From an uncultured Serinicoccus sp. (lineage in GTDB: Bacteria > Actinomycetota > Actinomycetes > Actinomycetales > Dermatophilaceae), in assembly GCF_947487915.1 (NCBI RefSeq), contig NZ_CANKYH010000001.1:186001-250000 (forward strand): 64,000 bases of DNA, written 5' to 3'. Positions within the stretch are counted from its first letter, which is position 1. Every line of letters begins with the position of its first letter. Shown here piece by piece: positions 7,728 to 16,389 of the stretch. Under the pieces are notes generated by a model that had not been told where the DNA came from, ran no database searches, and saw nothing but the letters and a program-made list of their open reading frames with translations. The position numbers and the translations under genes are program-made.

Positions 7728-9551
7728 ATGCAGACGCTGGACACGGGGCGTGGCCCCTCGGGCCGCTCCTCCGACCCGGGAGGCCCAGGGACCTACACGC
7801 AGGAGACCTTCGGCGACCTCGGCACCCCGCTGTCGGAGGTCACCTTCGTGGTGGTCGACCTCGAGACCACCGGCGGATCGCCCTCGGGGTCGCAGATCAC
7901 CGAGGTGGGTGCCGTCAAGGTGCGGGGCGGGCAGGTCCTCGGGGAGTTCCAGACCCTCGTGCGCCCCGCCACGCCCATCCCGGGGTTCATCACGGTCCTG
8001 ACCGGCATCACCAACGCCATGGTGGTGCAGGCCCCGCCCATCTCGGTCGTCCTCCCCCAGTTCCTGGAGTTCGCCCGGGGCAGCGTCCTGGTGGCGCACA
8101 ACGCCGGCTTCGACGTCTCCTTCCTCAAGGCCGCCGCCACCGAGACCGGGCACCCGTGGCCCTCCTTCCCCGTGCTCGACACCGTCCGCCTGGCCCGCCA
8201 GCTCGTGCACAAGGACGAGGCCCCCAACCACAAGCTGGCCAGCCTGGCCCGGTTGTTCGGGTCCGCCACCACGCCCGACCACCGGGCGCTGCACGACGCC
8301 CGGGCCACCGTCGACGTCCTGCACGGGTTGGTCGAGCGGGTGGGCAACCTCGGGGTGCACACCCTGGAGGAGCTGCAGTCCTACAGCTCGCGGGTCAGCC
8401 CGGCACAACGGCGCAAGCGCGTGCTGGCGGAGGCCATGCCGTCGGCCCCCGGCGTCTACGTCTTCCGCGACCGCGCCGGCGTGCCGCTCTACGTCGGCAC
8501 CGCCAGCGACCTGCGGCGCCGCACGCTCAGCTACTTCACGGCCTCGGAGGGCCGACGACGGATGACGGAGATGGTGGGACTCACCGACTCCCTGACCCCC
8601 ATCGTGTGCGCCACCGCCCTGGAGGCCTCGGTCCGCGAGCTGCGGCTCATCGCCGAGCACAAGCCGCGCTACAACCGTCGGTCACGGCACCCGGAGAAGG
8701 CCGTGTGGGTGCGCTTGACCGACGAGCCGTTCCCCCGGTTGTCCGTCGTCCGCTCGGTCCGGGACGACCGCGCGCAGTATGCCGGGCCGTTCGGCTCGCG
8801 CCGGACCGCCGAGGCTGCCGTCACGGCGCTGCACGAGGTCGTCCCCCTGCGGCAGTGCACCCGCCGCCTCTCCGAGCGCTCTCCCGGCTCGAGCGCCTGC
8901 GTGCTGCTGGAGATCGGCCGGTGCGGGGGGCCGTGCGTCGGGGCGCAGAGCAGGGACGACTACGCGCAGGTGGTCCAGCAGGCGGCACGGGCGCTGGTCG
9001 GCAGCACGACCGACGTCGTGGCCGCCCTGCGGGCGCGGCTGGACGAGCTGGCCAGGCAGGAACGCTTCGAGGAGGCTCGCACGCTGCGGGACCGGATGAT
9101 GGCCCTGGTGCGGGCCGCGGCGCGGGGCCAGCGGCTCAGACCCCTGTCACGCTCCTCCGAGGTGGTCGCCGCCCGACGGCGCGAGGAGGGAGGCTGGGAG
9201 CTGGTCTGCGTCCGCTACGGACGACTCGCCGGCGCCTCCCTGAGCCCGCGTGGCGCGGACCCCATGCCCTACGTCGAGGCACTACGCGAGACCGCGGAGG
9301 TGGTCTCCCGGCCCGAGGGCTCGGACGCGCCCGCGGCGCTGGCGGAGGAGACCGAGCTGGTGCTGCGCTGGCTCGAGGCCCCGGGTGTGCGGCTGGTCGA
9401 CCTCGAGGGCGAGTGGACCTGCCCCGTGGGGGGTGCAGGCGCGAGCCGCGCCCTGCTCGAGCCCGGTGCGGCGTCCTGGTCGACCACCGAGCCCGCTGCG
9501 GGGCGCGAGGCGCGACCGTTCGACCGACCGGTCGGCGCACTCCCCGGCTGA
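7728..9551 (+). CDS. DEDD 3'-5' exonuclease domain fused to UvrC-like GIY-YIG nuclease
   Basis: A 607-residue fusion. Residues ~35-200 are a DnaQ-type exonuclease: VVVDLETTGG (first D, E), VAHNAGFDVSFL and DHRALHDARAT (last H and D). Residues ~235-330 are a GIY-YIG domain: PGVYVFRDRAGVPLYVGTASDLRRR, then an Arg and a Glu-containing helix. The rest resembles the UvrC middle region with a Cys-containing ECRP-like segment (CTRRLSERSPGSSACVLLEIGRCGGPC) and a UVR-like helix RLDELARQERFEEARTLRDRM. UvrC's second nuclease half (RNase H-like plus HhH) is absent. Probably a DNA repair nuclease distinct from UvrC. ATG 7728 is chosen; the GTG/ATG further upstream lacks support. Confidence 0.9.
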   Translation: MQTLDTGRGPSGRSSDPGGPGTYTQETFGDLGTPLSEVTFVVVDLETTGGSPSGSQITEVGAVKVRGGQVLGEFQTLVRPATPIPGFITVLTGITNAMVVQAPPISVVLPQFLEFARGSVLVAHNAGFDVSFLKAAATETGHPWPSFPVLDTVRLARQLVHKDEAPNHKLASLARLFGSATTPDHRALHDARATVDVLHGLVERVGNLGVHTLEELQSYSSRVSPAQRRKRVLAEAMPSAPGVYVFRDRAGVPLYVGTASDLRRRTLSYFTASEGRRRMTEMVGLTDSLTPIVCATALEASVRELRLIAEHKPRYNRRSRHPEKAVWVRLTDEPFPRLSVVRSVRDDRAQYAGPFGSRRTAEAAVTALHEVVPLRQCTRRLSERSPGSSACVLLEIGRCGGPCVGAQSRDDYAQVVQQAARALVGSTTDVVAALRARLDELARQERFEEARTLRDRMMALVRAAARGQRLRPLSRSSEVVAARRREEGGWELVCVRYGRLAGASLSPRGADPMPYVEALRETAEVVSRPEGSDAPAALAEETELVLRWLEAPGVRLVDLEGEWTCPVGGAGASRALLEPGAASWSTTEPAAGREARPFDRPVGALPG

Positions 9552-9561
9552 GCGGTCGGCC

Positions 9562-9843
9562 TCAGTGCTCCAGACCCAGGGAGAAGCCGGCCTCGAGGTC
9601 GGAGGAGGAGTAGGCGCGGAAGGAGATGTGGGTGGTGGTCTCCAGCACCCCGCCCACCTTGTTGAGACGGTCGGCGATGACATCGGCGAAATCCTCGTGC
9701 TGCTGCACCCGCGCGATCGCGATGAGGTCCACGTCCCCGGTGACGGAGTAGACCTCCCGGATCCCGTCGATCTCGGCGATCTCCTGGGCGACCTCGGGGA
9801 TGCGACCGACCTCGGCCTTGATCATGACGATGGCAGAAATCAC
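9562..9843 (-). CDS. Stand-alone Lrp/AsnC ligand-binding (RAM) domain protein
   Basis: A 93-residue protein, VISAIVMIKAE to the end, matching only the effector-binding/oligomerisation half of Lrp/AsnC regulators: GDVDLIAIARV and the terminal THISFRAYSS strand. There is no helix-turn-helix, so it cannot bind DNA alone; such proteins can form octamers and may sense amino acids or partner a full-length Lrp. GTG 9843 is the only start that leaves the domain intact with no extra unrelated residues. It lies just upstream of the metalloprotease stop and is convergent with the exonuclease fusion (10 bp). Confidence 0.88.
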   Translation of the reverse strand: MISAIVMIKAEVGRIPEVAQEIAEIDGIREVYSVTGDVDLIAIARVQQHEDFADVIADRLNKVGGVLETTTHISFRAYSSSDLEAGFSLGLEH

Positions 9844-9866
9844 CTGCTCACTGTAGCCCCCGACGG

Positions 9867-10202
9867 TCAGCCCCACCCGAGCTCGTGCAGACGGGAGTCG
9901 TCGATCCCGAAGTGGTGCGCGATCTCGTGCACCACCGTCACCGCGATCTCGTCCAGCAGCTCCTCGCGGTCGGCGCACATGCGCAGCAGCGGACCCCGGT
10001 AGACGAAGATGCGGTCCGGCAGCTGGGCGCCCCAGTCACGCTCGGTGAGCGGGACGCCGTCGTAGAGACCCAGCAGGTCCGGCTCCTCGGGTGGGGGCTC
10101 GTCCTCGACGAGGAAGACGACGTTGTCGAGCCGGGCCATCAACGGCGGGGGGACGAGGTCCAGCGAGTCCCCGACGGCCTCCTCGAACTCCTCCACCGAC
10201 AT
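9867..10202 (-). CDS. Metallopeptidase family protein (minigluzincin-like, HExxH)
   Basis: A 111-residue small zinc protease-like protein. The VTVVHEIAHHFGIDDSRLHELGWG end carries HExxH with a nearby Asp that suits the third ligand. LVEDEPPPEEPDLLGLYDGVPL and RIFVYRGPLLRM are typical of this actinobacterial family. I start at ATG 10202 (MSVEEFEEAV): a longer in-frame extension runs into qcrB and has no likeness to the family. It follows qcrB on the same strand. Physiological substrate unknown. Confidence 0.88.
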   Translation of the reverse strand: MSVEEFEEAVGDSLDLVPPPLMARLDNVVFLVEDEPPPEEPDLLGLYDGVPLTERDWGAQLPDRIFVYRGPLLRMCADREELLDEIAVTVVHEIAHHFGIDDSRLHELGWG

Positions 10203-10305
10203 GTCCAGCGGGTCCCCCTGCTGGGACGCGGCGTGCTCGGACCCCGGACGCGACCGCGCCCCGCCGTCCGTCTCCGGGGCAGGGCGCGGTCGCTCGGGCT
10301 GGTCC

Positions 10306-12114
10306 TCAGCGATGGTGCGTGGGTGCCTGGACCGCGGATCCGTGCCCCTCGGAGAAATCGTCGTCACCGGTGCTGTCGTTGACCGGCGCGCCCAGCTGCG
10401 GGATCGATGGCGACTCCAGCGCGTCGTGCTCGCCGTGGTGGTGGGCCGCCGCCAGCTCGGCCGGCGTCACCGCCGTGACCGCGTCCTTGTAGAAGAAGGA
10501 GGACACCGCCGCCTGCGCGCCCGCGAGCGGGCCGCGCCGACGGGCGACGCCGCGGCTGTCGACGTCCGGGCCCTGGGTGAGACCCAGCGGCGTCGGCGTG
10601 TCGTAGTCCACGAGGGCCCAGCGCTCGAACTCGTCCAGCGGCTCGTGCGCCTCGAAGAACCGGCCCTCCGGGGTGCGGACGATGCGCCCGGTCTCGTTGC
10701 CGTGCAGGACCCGCTCGCGGTCGTGGCGCTGCAACGACAGGCACAGCCGCTTGGTGACGACGAACACCAGGACCGGGAGCACGAAGAACATGGTCCGGAA
10801 GAGGATCGTCAGGTCGTTGATCGACAACCCCAGCTTGATGGCCAGGATGTCGTTGACGCACGCCAGCGCCAGGACGAGGTACATCGAGATGGCCGCGGCA
10901 CCGATCGCCGTCCGGGTCGGGGCGTTGCGCGGGCGCTGCAGGATGTGGTGCTCGCGCTTGTCGCCGGTGACCCAGGCCTCGAGGAACGGGTAGGCACCCA
11001 GGACCACCCACACGAGGGGCAGCAGGACCAGCGACCCGAGGAAGATGTTGAAGCTCCAGACGGTCCCGAACAGGGTGAACTCCAACCAGCCTGGGAGCAG
11101 ACGCAGGGCACCGTCGGAGAACCACATGTAGAAGTCCGGCTGGCTGCCCGCCGTCACCTGGGTCGGGTCGTAGGGCCCGTAGACCCACACCCCGTTGATC
11201 TGCACGAGAGCCGAGACCAGCGCGGTGATGCCGAAGACGACGAAGAAGAACCCACCGGCCTTGGCGGCGTAGACCGGCATGATCGGGAAGCCGACGACGT
11301 TGTCGTTGGTCCGTCCCGGGCCGGGGTACTGGGTGTGCTTGTGGACCACGACGAGAGCCAGGTGCAGCACGAAGAGCCCGACGAGGATCGCGGGGATCAG
11401 CAGCACGTGCGCGATGTAGAGGCGCGGGATGATGGCCTCACCGGGGAACTCACCGCCGAAGACGAAGAAGGTCATCCAGGTGCCGATGACGGGCGCCGAC
11501 ATCATGAAGCCGTTCATCGCCCGGATGCCGGTGCCGGAGAGCAGGTCGTCCGGGAGCGAGTAGCCGGCGAAGCCCTCGATGATCGCCAGCAGCGACAGGA
11601 CGACACCGATGAGCCAGTTGATCTCCCGCGGCTTGCGGAAGGCACCGGTGAAGAAGACGCGCGCGGCGTGCAGCGCGATGCCGACGATGAAGAACAGCGC
11701 CGACCAGTGGTGCAGCTGCCGGATGAGCAGTCCGCCCTTGACCTCGAAGCTGATGTCGAGGGTGGAGGCGTAGGCCTCGGACATGCCGACGCCCTTGAGC
11801 GGGACGTAGTCGCCGTCGTAGACCACGTGGCCCATGCTGGGGACGTACCAGAGCGTCAGGAACGTCCCGGTGATGAGCGCGATGATCATCGAGTACATCG
11901 CGATCTCGCCGAGCAGGAAGCTCCAGTGGTCGGGGAAGACCTTCTTCAGGGCGAAGCGCAGGCCCTTGGCCGCCCCCACCCGTTCGTCGGCCCAGACCAG
12001 CGCGCCGGGGAACTTGGCGTCCGGCGAGGACTGGTCGGTCTGGCTGGCCGGACGCTCCGGCGGGGTCTCATCGGTGCGCAGGTGACCGGCGCCCTGGGGA
12101 ACGTGCGTCGTCAT
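10306..12114 (-). CDS. qcrB: Cytochrome bc1 complex cytochrome b subunit
   Basis: The quinol-oxidising cytochrome b of the actinobacterial bcc-aa3 supercomplex, 602 residues. Paired haem ligands lie in helices containing RQLHHWSALFF and the later region with AHVLLIPAILVGLFVLHL. SGTGIRAMNGF and the PDFYMWFSDGALRLLPG segment (PEWY-like Qo loop, here PDFY) are visible, with at least eight hydrophobic helices. A hydrophilic C-terminal tail of about 130 residues, His/Asp-rich at its end, is typical of actinobacteria. The gene follows qcrA with a 2-base gap, so ctaE-qcrC-qcrA-qcrB form one operon. Confidence 0.97.
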   Translation of the reverse strand: MTTHVPQGAGHLRTDETPPERPASQTDQSSPDAKFPGALVWADERVGAAKGLRFALKKVFPDHWSFLLGEIAMYSMIIALITGTFLTLWYVPSMGHVVYDGDYVPLKGVGMSEAYASTLDISFEVKGGLLIRQLHHWSALFFIVGIALHAARVFFTGAFRKPREINWLIGVVLSLLAIIEGFAGYSLPDDLLSGTGIRAMNGFMMSAPVIGTWMTFFVFGGEFPGEAIIPRLYIAHVLLIPAILVGLFVLHLALVVVHKHTQYPGPGRTNDNVVGFPIMPVYAAKAGGFFFVVFGITALVSALVQINGVWVYGPYDPTQVTAGSQPDFYMWFSDGALRLLPGWLEFTLFGTVWSFNIFLGSLVLLPLVWVVLGAYPFLEAWVTGDKREHHILQRPRNAPTRTAIGAAAISMYLVLALACVNDILAIKLGLSINDLTILFRTMFFVLPVLVFVVTKRLCLSLQRHDRERVLHGNETGRIVRTPEGRFFEAHEPLDEFERWALVDYDTPTPLGLTQGPDVDSRGVARRRGPLAGAQAAVSSFFYKDAVTAVTPAELAAAHHHGEHDALESPSIPQLGAPVNDSTGDDDFSEGHGSAVQAPTHHR

Positions 12115-12116
12115 GA

Positions 12117-13205
12117 CTACTCAACTCCCATCAAGCCCGGGCGCTCGCGCTCCCAGAAGCTCGGTCCGACGGGCTCGCGGAACGGTCCCGCGGCCACGAT
12201 GTATCCATCGCCGTCGACCGTGATCGGCAGCTGAGGCAGGGCCCGCTTGGCCGGCCCGAAGATGACGTTGCAGTCGTCGGTCATGTCGAAGGTCGACTGG
12301 TGGCACGGGCACAGCAGGTGGTGCGTCTGCTGCTCGTACAGCGCCACGGGGCACCCCACGTGCGTGCACACCTTGGAGTAGGCCACGATGCCCTCGTAGC
12401 CCCACTCGCGCTGCTTCTGGCTCTTGATGAGGGAGGGGTCGAGGCGGACCAGGATCACCTGGTCCTTGGCCTTGGCGATCATCGCCTCCTCGGCCCCGTG
12501 CTCCTCGACCGCCTCGTGGCCCACCCAGCCGTCCGGCATGACGTGGAACACCGAGCCCTGGGTGACGTCTCCCGCCCGGATCGCCGCACCCGAGGGGTCG
12601 ATCCGCAGCAGGGTGCCCTCCGCCCAGTTGGTGGTGTAGAGCCCTTGCGGACGCGGGCCCAGCCCGGCGATGACCGGGAGGACGATCGGGAGCGCGAAGA
12701 GCCCCAGCGCTCCCCCGGCCGACCCGAGGAGGGCCGAGCGCCGGTTGAGCTGGGAGCTGCGCCAGCCGTGCGACAGGGTCTGCGCCACCGCCTCGCGGTC
12801 GTCGTCTCCGGAGACCTGGGGGTGGCGCTGCTCCACCACCTCCTCGTCCGGCATCAGCGTCTTGGCCCAGTGGATGGCACCCAGGCCGATACCGAGGAGC
12901 GACACCCCCATGGTGACGCCGATCGCGAGGTGGAAGAGGTTGATCTCACCGATACCGAGGAGGTAGCCCTTGAGGTCCGGGTCGATGACGAAGTAGGCGA
13001 CGACGAACGCGATGGACGCCAGCGCCGACAGGGTGAAGAGCACGACGACCTGGATCTCGGCGCGCTTGGCGGCCTTGGGGTCCCCGTCGGCGCGCCGGGG
13101 CACGTGCGGAGGAAGACCCGGGTTCTGGAACGTCTCGGACCTGGCCGGGGCGGCCGCGTCGTCGCGCATGGCGGGTGCGGTGTCGTCGTGGTGGGGGTTC
13201 GCCAT
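12117..13205 (-). CDS. qcrA: Rieske iron-sulfur subunit of cytochrome bc1
   Basis: A 362-residue membrane protein delivering electrons from quinol to cytochrome cc. The 2Fe-2S site is C280-T-H282 and C299-P-C301-H302 (CTHVGC, then CPCHQSTFD), with C285 and C301 placed for the stabilising disulfide. Three transmembrane helices are predicted at about 52-74, 87-112 and 158-180, the actinobacterial three-helix form. The start is ATG 13205, 3 bases after the qcrC stop. The mature complex sits in the cytoplasmic membrane with the cluster facing outward. Confidence 0.97.
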   Translation of the reverse strand: MANPHHDDTAPAMRDDAAAPARSETFQNPGLPPHVPRRADGDPKAAKRAEIQVVVLFTLSALASIAFVVAYFVIDPDLKGYLLGIGEINLFHLAIGVTMGVSLLGIGLGAIHWAKTLMPDEEVVEQRHPQVSGDDDREAVAQTLSHGWRSSQLNRRSALLGSAGGALGLFALPIVLPVIAGLGPRPQGLYTTNWAEGTLLRIDPSGAAIRAGDVTQGSVFHVMPDGWVGHEAVEEHGAEEAMIAKAKDQVILVRLDPSLIKSQKQREWGYEGIVAYSKVCTHVGCPVALYEQQTHHLLCPCHQSTFDMTDDCNVIFGPAKRALPQLPITVDGDGYIVAAGPFREPVGPSFWERERPGLMGVE

Positions 13206-13208
13206 ACC

Positions 13209-14012
13209 TCAGGCCGCCTTTCGTCCGAGCCACACGGCAGCGCCGATGAAGGCCAGGATGCCGATGGTCCACGCGAAGAGGGCGTCGCCGGCCGGACCCA
13301 GGCTGCCCAGCGTGTGGCCGCCCTGGTCGTTGGCACCGTCCTCGATGCTCTTGAGGAAGGCGATCACGTCTCGCTTCTCCTCGGGGGTGATGTTCTGGTC
13401 GTTGAACACCGGCATGGACTGCGGGCCGGTGAGCATGGCCTCGTAGATGTGCTGCGCATCCACGCCCATGAGGGTCGGGGCGTACTTGCCCCTGGTCAGG
13501 GCACCTCCGGTGCCCGAGGAGTTGTGGCACATGGCGCAGTTGGTGCGGTAGACCGCCCCACCGTTGGCAGCGTCGCCCTGGGAGGCGTCGAGCCACTGCT
13601 CCTCCGGGACGTCGGGACCCGGGGCGAGGGAGTCGACGTAGACGGCGAGGGCCTCGATCTGCTCGTCGCTGAAGTGCACCTGGGAGATGTTGCGCTCGGC
13701 CTGGACGCCCGGCGCCGGCAGCGGCATCCGGCCGGTGGCCACCTGGAAGTCCACCGCGGCGGCGCCCACGCCGTAGAGGGAGGGGCCCGCCTCGCCGTTG
13801 CCCTCGGCGTTGGCGCCGTGGCAGGAGGCGCAGTTGGCAAGGAAGAGTTGACGGCCCTCGCCGAGCTGCTCCTGGGAGGCACCCTCGGCCGAGGTCCCCG
13901 GTGCCGCGCCGGTCTGCAGGGCGGCGTAGGCGGTGCCCGTGAAGGTCAGGCCCAGGAACAGGAGCATGAGCAGCGCCAGCGGGCTGCGACGGCGGGCGGC
14001 GAGGGAGCTCAC
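13209..14012 (-). CDS. qcrC: Dihaem cytochrome c subunit of cytochrome bc1
   Basis: A 267-residue membrane-anchored dihaem cytochrome that passes electrons straight to CtaC. Haem motifs are CASCH (61-65) and CAMCH (159-163). An N-terminal hydrophobic signal or anchor (about 11-31) and a C-terminal helix (about 244-262) ending GRKAA are seen. The start is GTG 14012, with AAGGA upstream. The open frame continues further upstream over ctaE, but that translation is not plausible protein. Fits the actinobacterial cytochrome cc that replaces soluble cytochrome c. Confidence 0.96.
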   Translation of the reverse strand: MSSLAARRRSPLALLMLLFLGLTFTGTAYAALQTGAAPGTSAEGASQEQLGEGRQLFLANCASCHGANAEGNGEAGPSLYGVGAAAVDFQVATGRMPLPAPGVQAERNISQVHFSDEQIEALAVYVDSLAPGPDVPEEQWLDASQGDAANGGAVYRTNCAMCHNSSGTGGALTRGKYAPTLMGVDAQHIYEAMLTGPQSMPVFNDQNITPEEKRDVIAFLKSIEDGANDQGGHTLGSLGPAGDALFAWTIGILAFIGAAVWLGRKAA

Positions 14013-14068
14013 TCGGCGGTCCTTCCGGGGTTCGGGGACGGCGGGACGGGGGCGGAGGTGCGGACGTC

Positions 14069-14746
14069 TCATTGCAGCAGGTAGATGACCGCGAACAACG
14101 CGATCCACACGACGTCGACGAAGTGCCAGTAGTAGGAGGTGACCACCGCGCCGGTGGCCTGCGCGTGGGTGTAGCGCTTGGCGGTGAAGCTGCGGCCGAT
14201 GATGAGGAGGAAGGCGATGAGCCCGCCGGTCACGTGCAGGCCGTGGAATCCCGTGGTGATGAAGAAGACCGAGCCGTAGGGGTCGGCGGTGGGGGTCAGG
14301 CCCTCCATGGTCAGCGTGGCGTACTCCCAGACCTGCCCGGCGATGAAGGTCGCGCCGAAGAGATAGGTGAGGGTGTACCACTCGCGCATGCCCCAGCCGG
14401 TGTCCCCCAGCGGGTTGCCGATGTGGAACAGGCTGCCGGTGCGGTGCGGGATGCCCCGCTCGGCCTTCCACACCCCGAACTGGCACCACACGGAGGAGAT
14501 GACGAGGATCATCGTGTTGATGGTGGCGAAGGTGACGTCGAGGTACTCGGTGCGCTCGGCCCACAGGTCGGGAGAGACCGAGCGGATGGTGAAGTACATC
14601 GCGAACAGCCCGGCGAAGAACATGATCTCGCTGCCCAGCCAGACCATCGTGCCGACCGCGACCATGTTGGGCCGCGTCGCCGGTCCGTGCGCGGTCGCGT
14701 GGAACCGGTCAGCGTCGCTCAGGGTTGCTGCAGGAGATGTCGCCAC
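14069..14746 (-). CDS. ctaE: Cytochrome c oxidase subunit III
   Basis: A 225-residue five-helix membrane subunit of the aa3 oxidase. Seen: MVAVGTMVWLGSEIMFFAGLFAMYF, WYTLTYLFGATFIAGQVWEY, GFHGLHVTGG and the terminal HFVDVVWIALF, all subunit III signatures including the conserved Glu in the helix with GSEIMFF. First gene of ctaE-qcrCAB, the standard actinobacterial arrangement. The start is ATG 14746; the 100 bp up to the divergent gene at 14847 should hold its promoter. Confidence 0.97.
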   Translation of the reverse strand: MATSPAATLSDADRFHATAHGPATRPNMVAVGTMVWLGSEIMFFAGLFAMYFTIRSVSPDLWAERTEYLDVTFATINTMILVISSVWCQFGVWKAERGIPHRTGSLFHIGNPLGDTGWGMREWYTLTYLFGATFIAGQVWEYATLTMEGLTPTADPYGSVFFITTGFHGLHVTGGLIAFLLIIGRSFTAKRYTHAQATGAVVTSYYWHFVDVVWIALFAVIYLLQ

Positions 14747-14846
14747 AGGCCCATCTTAGGCCCATCGCGGCACAGCACGCGCGGCCACCCCGCCGCACGC
14801 GCTCCCGTGCTGGCTCCGGGTCCGGCGGCTCGGTAGGATCGCCGCC

Positions 14847-15269
14847 ATGAGCACTCCCGCGGTCCCCTCCGCCTCCGGCGGCCTCACCACCACCTCCGTC
14901 TCGGTCCTGCTCTACAGCAACGACCGCTCGGTGCGGGACGCCGTGCGCGTCGGTGTGGGTGAGCGGCCGGCCGACGACGTGGTCGTCGAGCGCTGGAAGG
15001 AGTGCGCCACGCCCGAGGTGGCCCTCATCGAGGCCAGGGACGGCGACTACGACCTGCTCATCCTCGACGGGGAGTCGCAGCCCTACGGCGGGATGGGCGT
15101 CTGCCGGCAGCTCAAGAACGAGCTGTTCGGCTGCCCCCCGGTCCTCGTGCTCACGGGTCGTCCCGGCGACGGGTGGCTCGCGACCTGGTCGCAGGCCGAC
15201 GCGGTCCTCTCCCGGCCCCTGGACGAGGCCCGGCTGACGGCGGCCGTCGCCGACCTGGCCCGCCGGTGA
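14847..15269 (+). CDS. Response-regulator receiver-like protein, no output domain
   Basis: A 140-residue protein whose core (about 17-138) resembles a CheY fold: a hydrophobic first strand VSVLLYSND, a candidate phospho-acceptor Asp in DLLILDGES, PPVLVLTGRPGDG, and a last helix. The usual pair of acidic residues on strand 1 is replaced by SND and no Lys is obvious near ADAVLSRPLD, so phosphorylation is uncertain. It overlaps trpD by 4 bp (GTGA 15266-15269), so the two are probably translated together. Conserved position next to trpD and cytochrome oxidase genes in actinobacteria is my recollection, not tested. Confidence 0.8.
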   Translation: MSTPAVPSASGGLTTTSVSVLLYSNDRSVRDAVRVGVGERPADDVVVERWKECATPEVALIEARDGDYDLLILDGESQPYGGMGVCRQLKNELFGCPPVLVLTGRPGDGWLATWSQADAVLSRPLDEARLTAAVADLARR

Positions 15270-16366
15270 CCGAGGACGGCGCCGACCGGACGGGTGGGGC
15301 CGGCGCCGGTGCCGTCGTCACCAGCTGGGCGGACGTCCTCAGCTCGGTGACCCGGGGAGAGGACCTCTCCAGCAGCACGACCTCCTGGGTCATGGACCAG
15401 GTCATGACCGGGGCGGCCAGCGACGCCCAGCTCGGCGGCTTCCTGACCGCGCTGCGCACCAAGGGCGAGACCGCGCAGGAGATGTCCGGGTTGTCGAGCA
15501 CGATGCTCGAGCACGCGCACCGGTTCGAGGTCCCGGGGCCGACCGTGGACATCGTCGGGACCGGCGGGGACCGGGCCATGACGGTCAACATCTCCACGAT
15601 GTCGGCCGTCGTCATGGCGGCGGCGGGTGCGACGGTGGTCAAGCACGGCAACCGGGCCGCCTCCAGCCGGTCCGGGTCCGCCGACATGCTCGAGGCCCTC
15701 GGCGTCCGCCTCGACCTCTCCCCCGAGCGGGTCCGGCAGGTCGCGCACGAGGCGGGCATCACCTTCTGCTTCGCGCTCACCTTCCACCCCTCGATGAGGT
15801 ATGCCGGGAGCGTGCGCCGCGAGCTGGGGATCGGCACCGCCTTCAACTTCCTCGGGCCGCTGACCAACCCGGCGCAACCCCGCTATGCCGCCGTGGGCTG
15901 CGCCGACTCCCGCATGGCGCCCCTCATGGCGCACGTCTTCGCCGACCGGGGCACCCAGGCGGTGGTGTTCCGCGGTGACGACGGCCTCGACGAGATCACC
16001 ACCGCCACCACGAGCTCGCTGTGGTGGGCCGACGCCGAGGGCCGGGTGACGCAGCACGTGCTCGACCCTCGACGCCTCGGCCTGCCGCTGCATCTCCTGG
16101 AGGAGCTGCGCGGGCAGGACGCGGAGCACAACGCCCAGGTGGCCCGCCGTCTCTTCGACGGCGGGACGGGTGCCGTGCGCGACGCGGTGCTGCTCAACGC
16201 CGGCACGGCCCTGGCCCTGGTCGAGGCGGGCGAGTCCTCCTCGCACCCCGGCAGCGGGGAGGAGCTGGAGGGCGCGGTCCGCGACGGCATACGCCGGGCC
16301 GCCGAGGCGCTCGACAGCGGTGCCGCCGCGCAGGTCGTCCAGCGGTGGGTGGCCGCGACCCGCTGA
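15266..16366 (+). CDS. trpD: Anthranilate phosphoribosyltransferase
   Basis: Second step of tryptophan synthesis: anthranilate plus PRPP. 366 residues. Seen: DIVGTGGDRAMTVNISTM (PRPP loop GTGGD), VVKHGNRAASSRSGSADMLEALGV (anthranilate/PRPP site), FHPSMRYAGSVRRELGIGTAFNFLGPLTNPA and the metal-binding GDDGLDEI. GTG 15266 overlaps the upstream stop by 4 bp. No other trp biosynthesis gene is near, so this is an isolated copy, as usual in actinobacteria. trpS lies 7 kb away but is unlinked. Confidence 0.96.
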   Translation: MTEDGADRTGGAGAGAVVTSWADVLSSVTRGEDLSSSTTSWVMDQVMTGAASDAQLGGFLTALRTKGETAQEMSGLSSTMLEHAHRFEVPGPTVDIVGTGGDRAMTVNISTMSAVVMAAAGATVVKHGNRAASSRSGSADMLEALGVRLDLSPERVRQVAHEAGITFCFALTFHPSMRYAGSVRRELGIGTAFNFLGPLTNPAQPRYAAVGCADSRMAPLMAHVFADRGTQAVVFRGDDGLDEITTATTSSLWWADAEGRVTQHVLDPRRLGLPLHLLEELRGQDAEHNAQVARRLFDGGTGAVRDAVLLNAGTALALVEAGESSSHPGSGEELEGAVRDGIRRAAEALDSGAAAQVVQRWVAATR

Positions 16367-16389
16367 CCGGCCCGCGATAGCGTCGCGAC

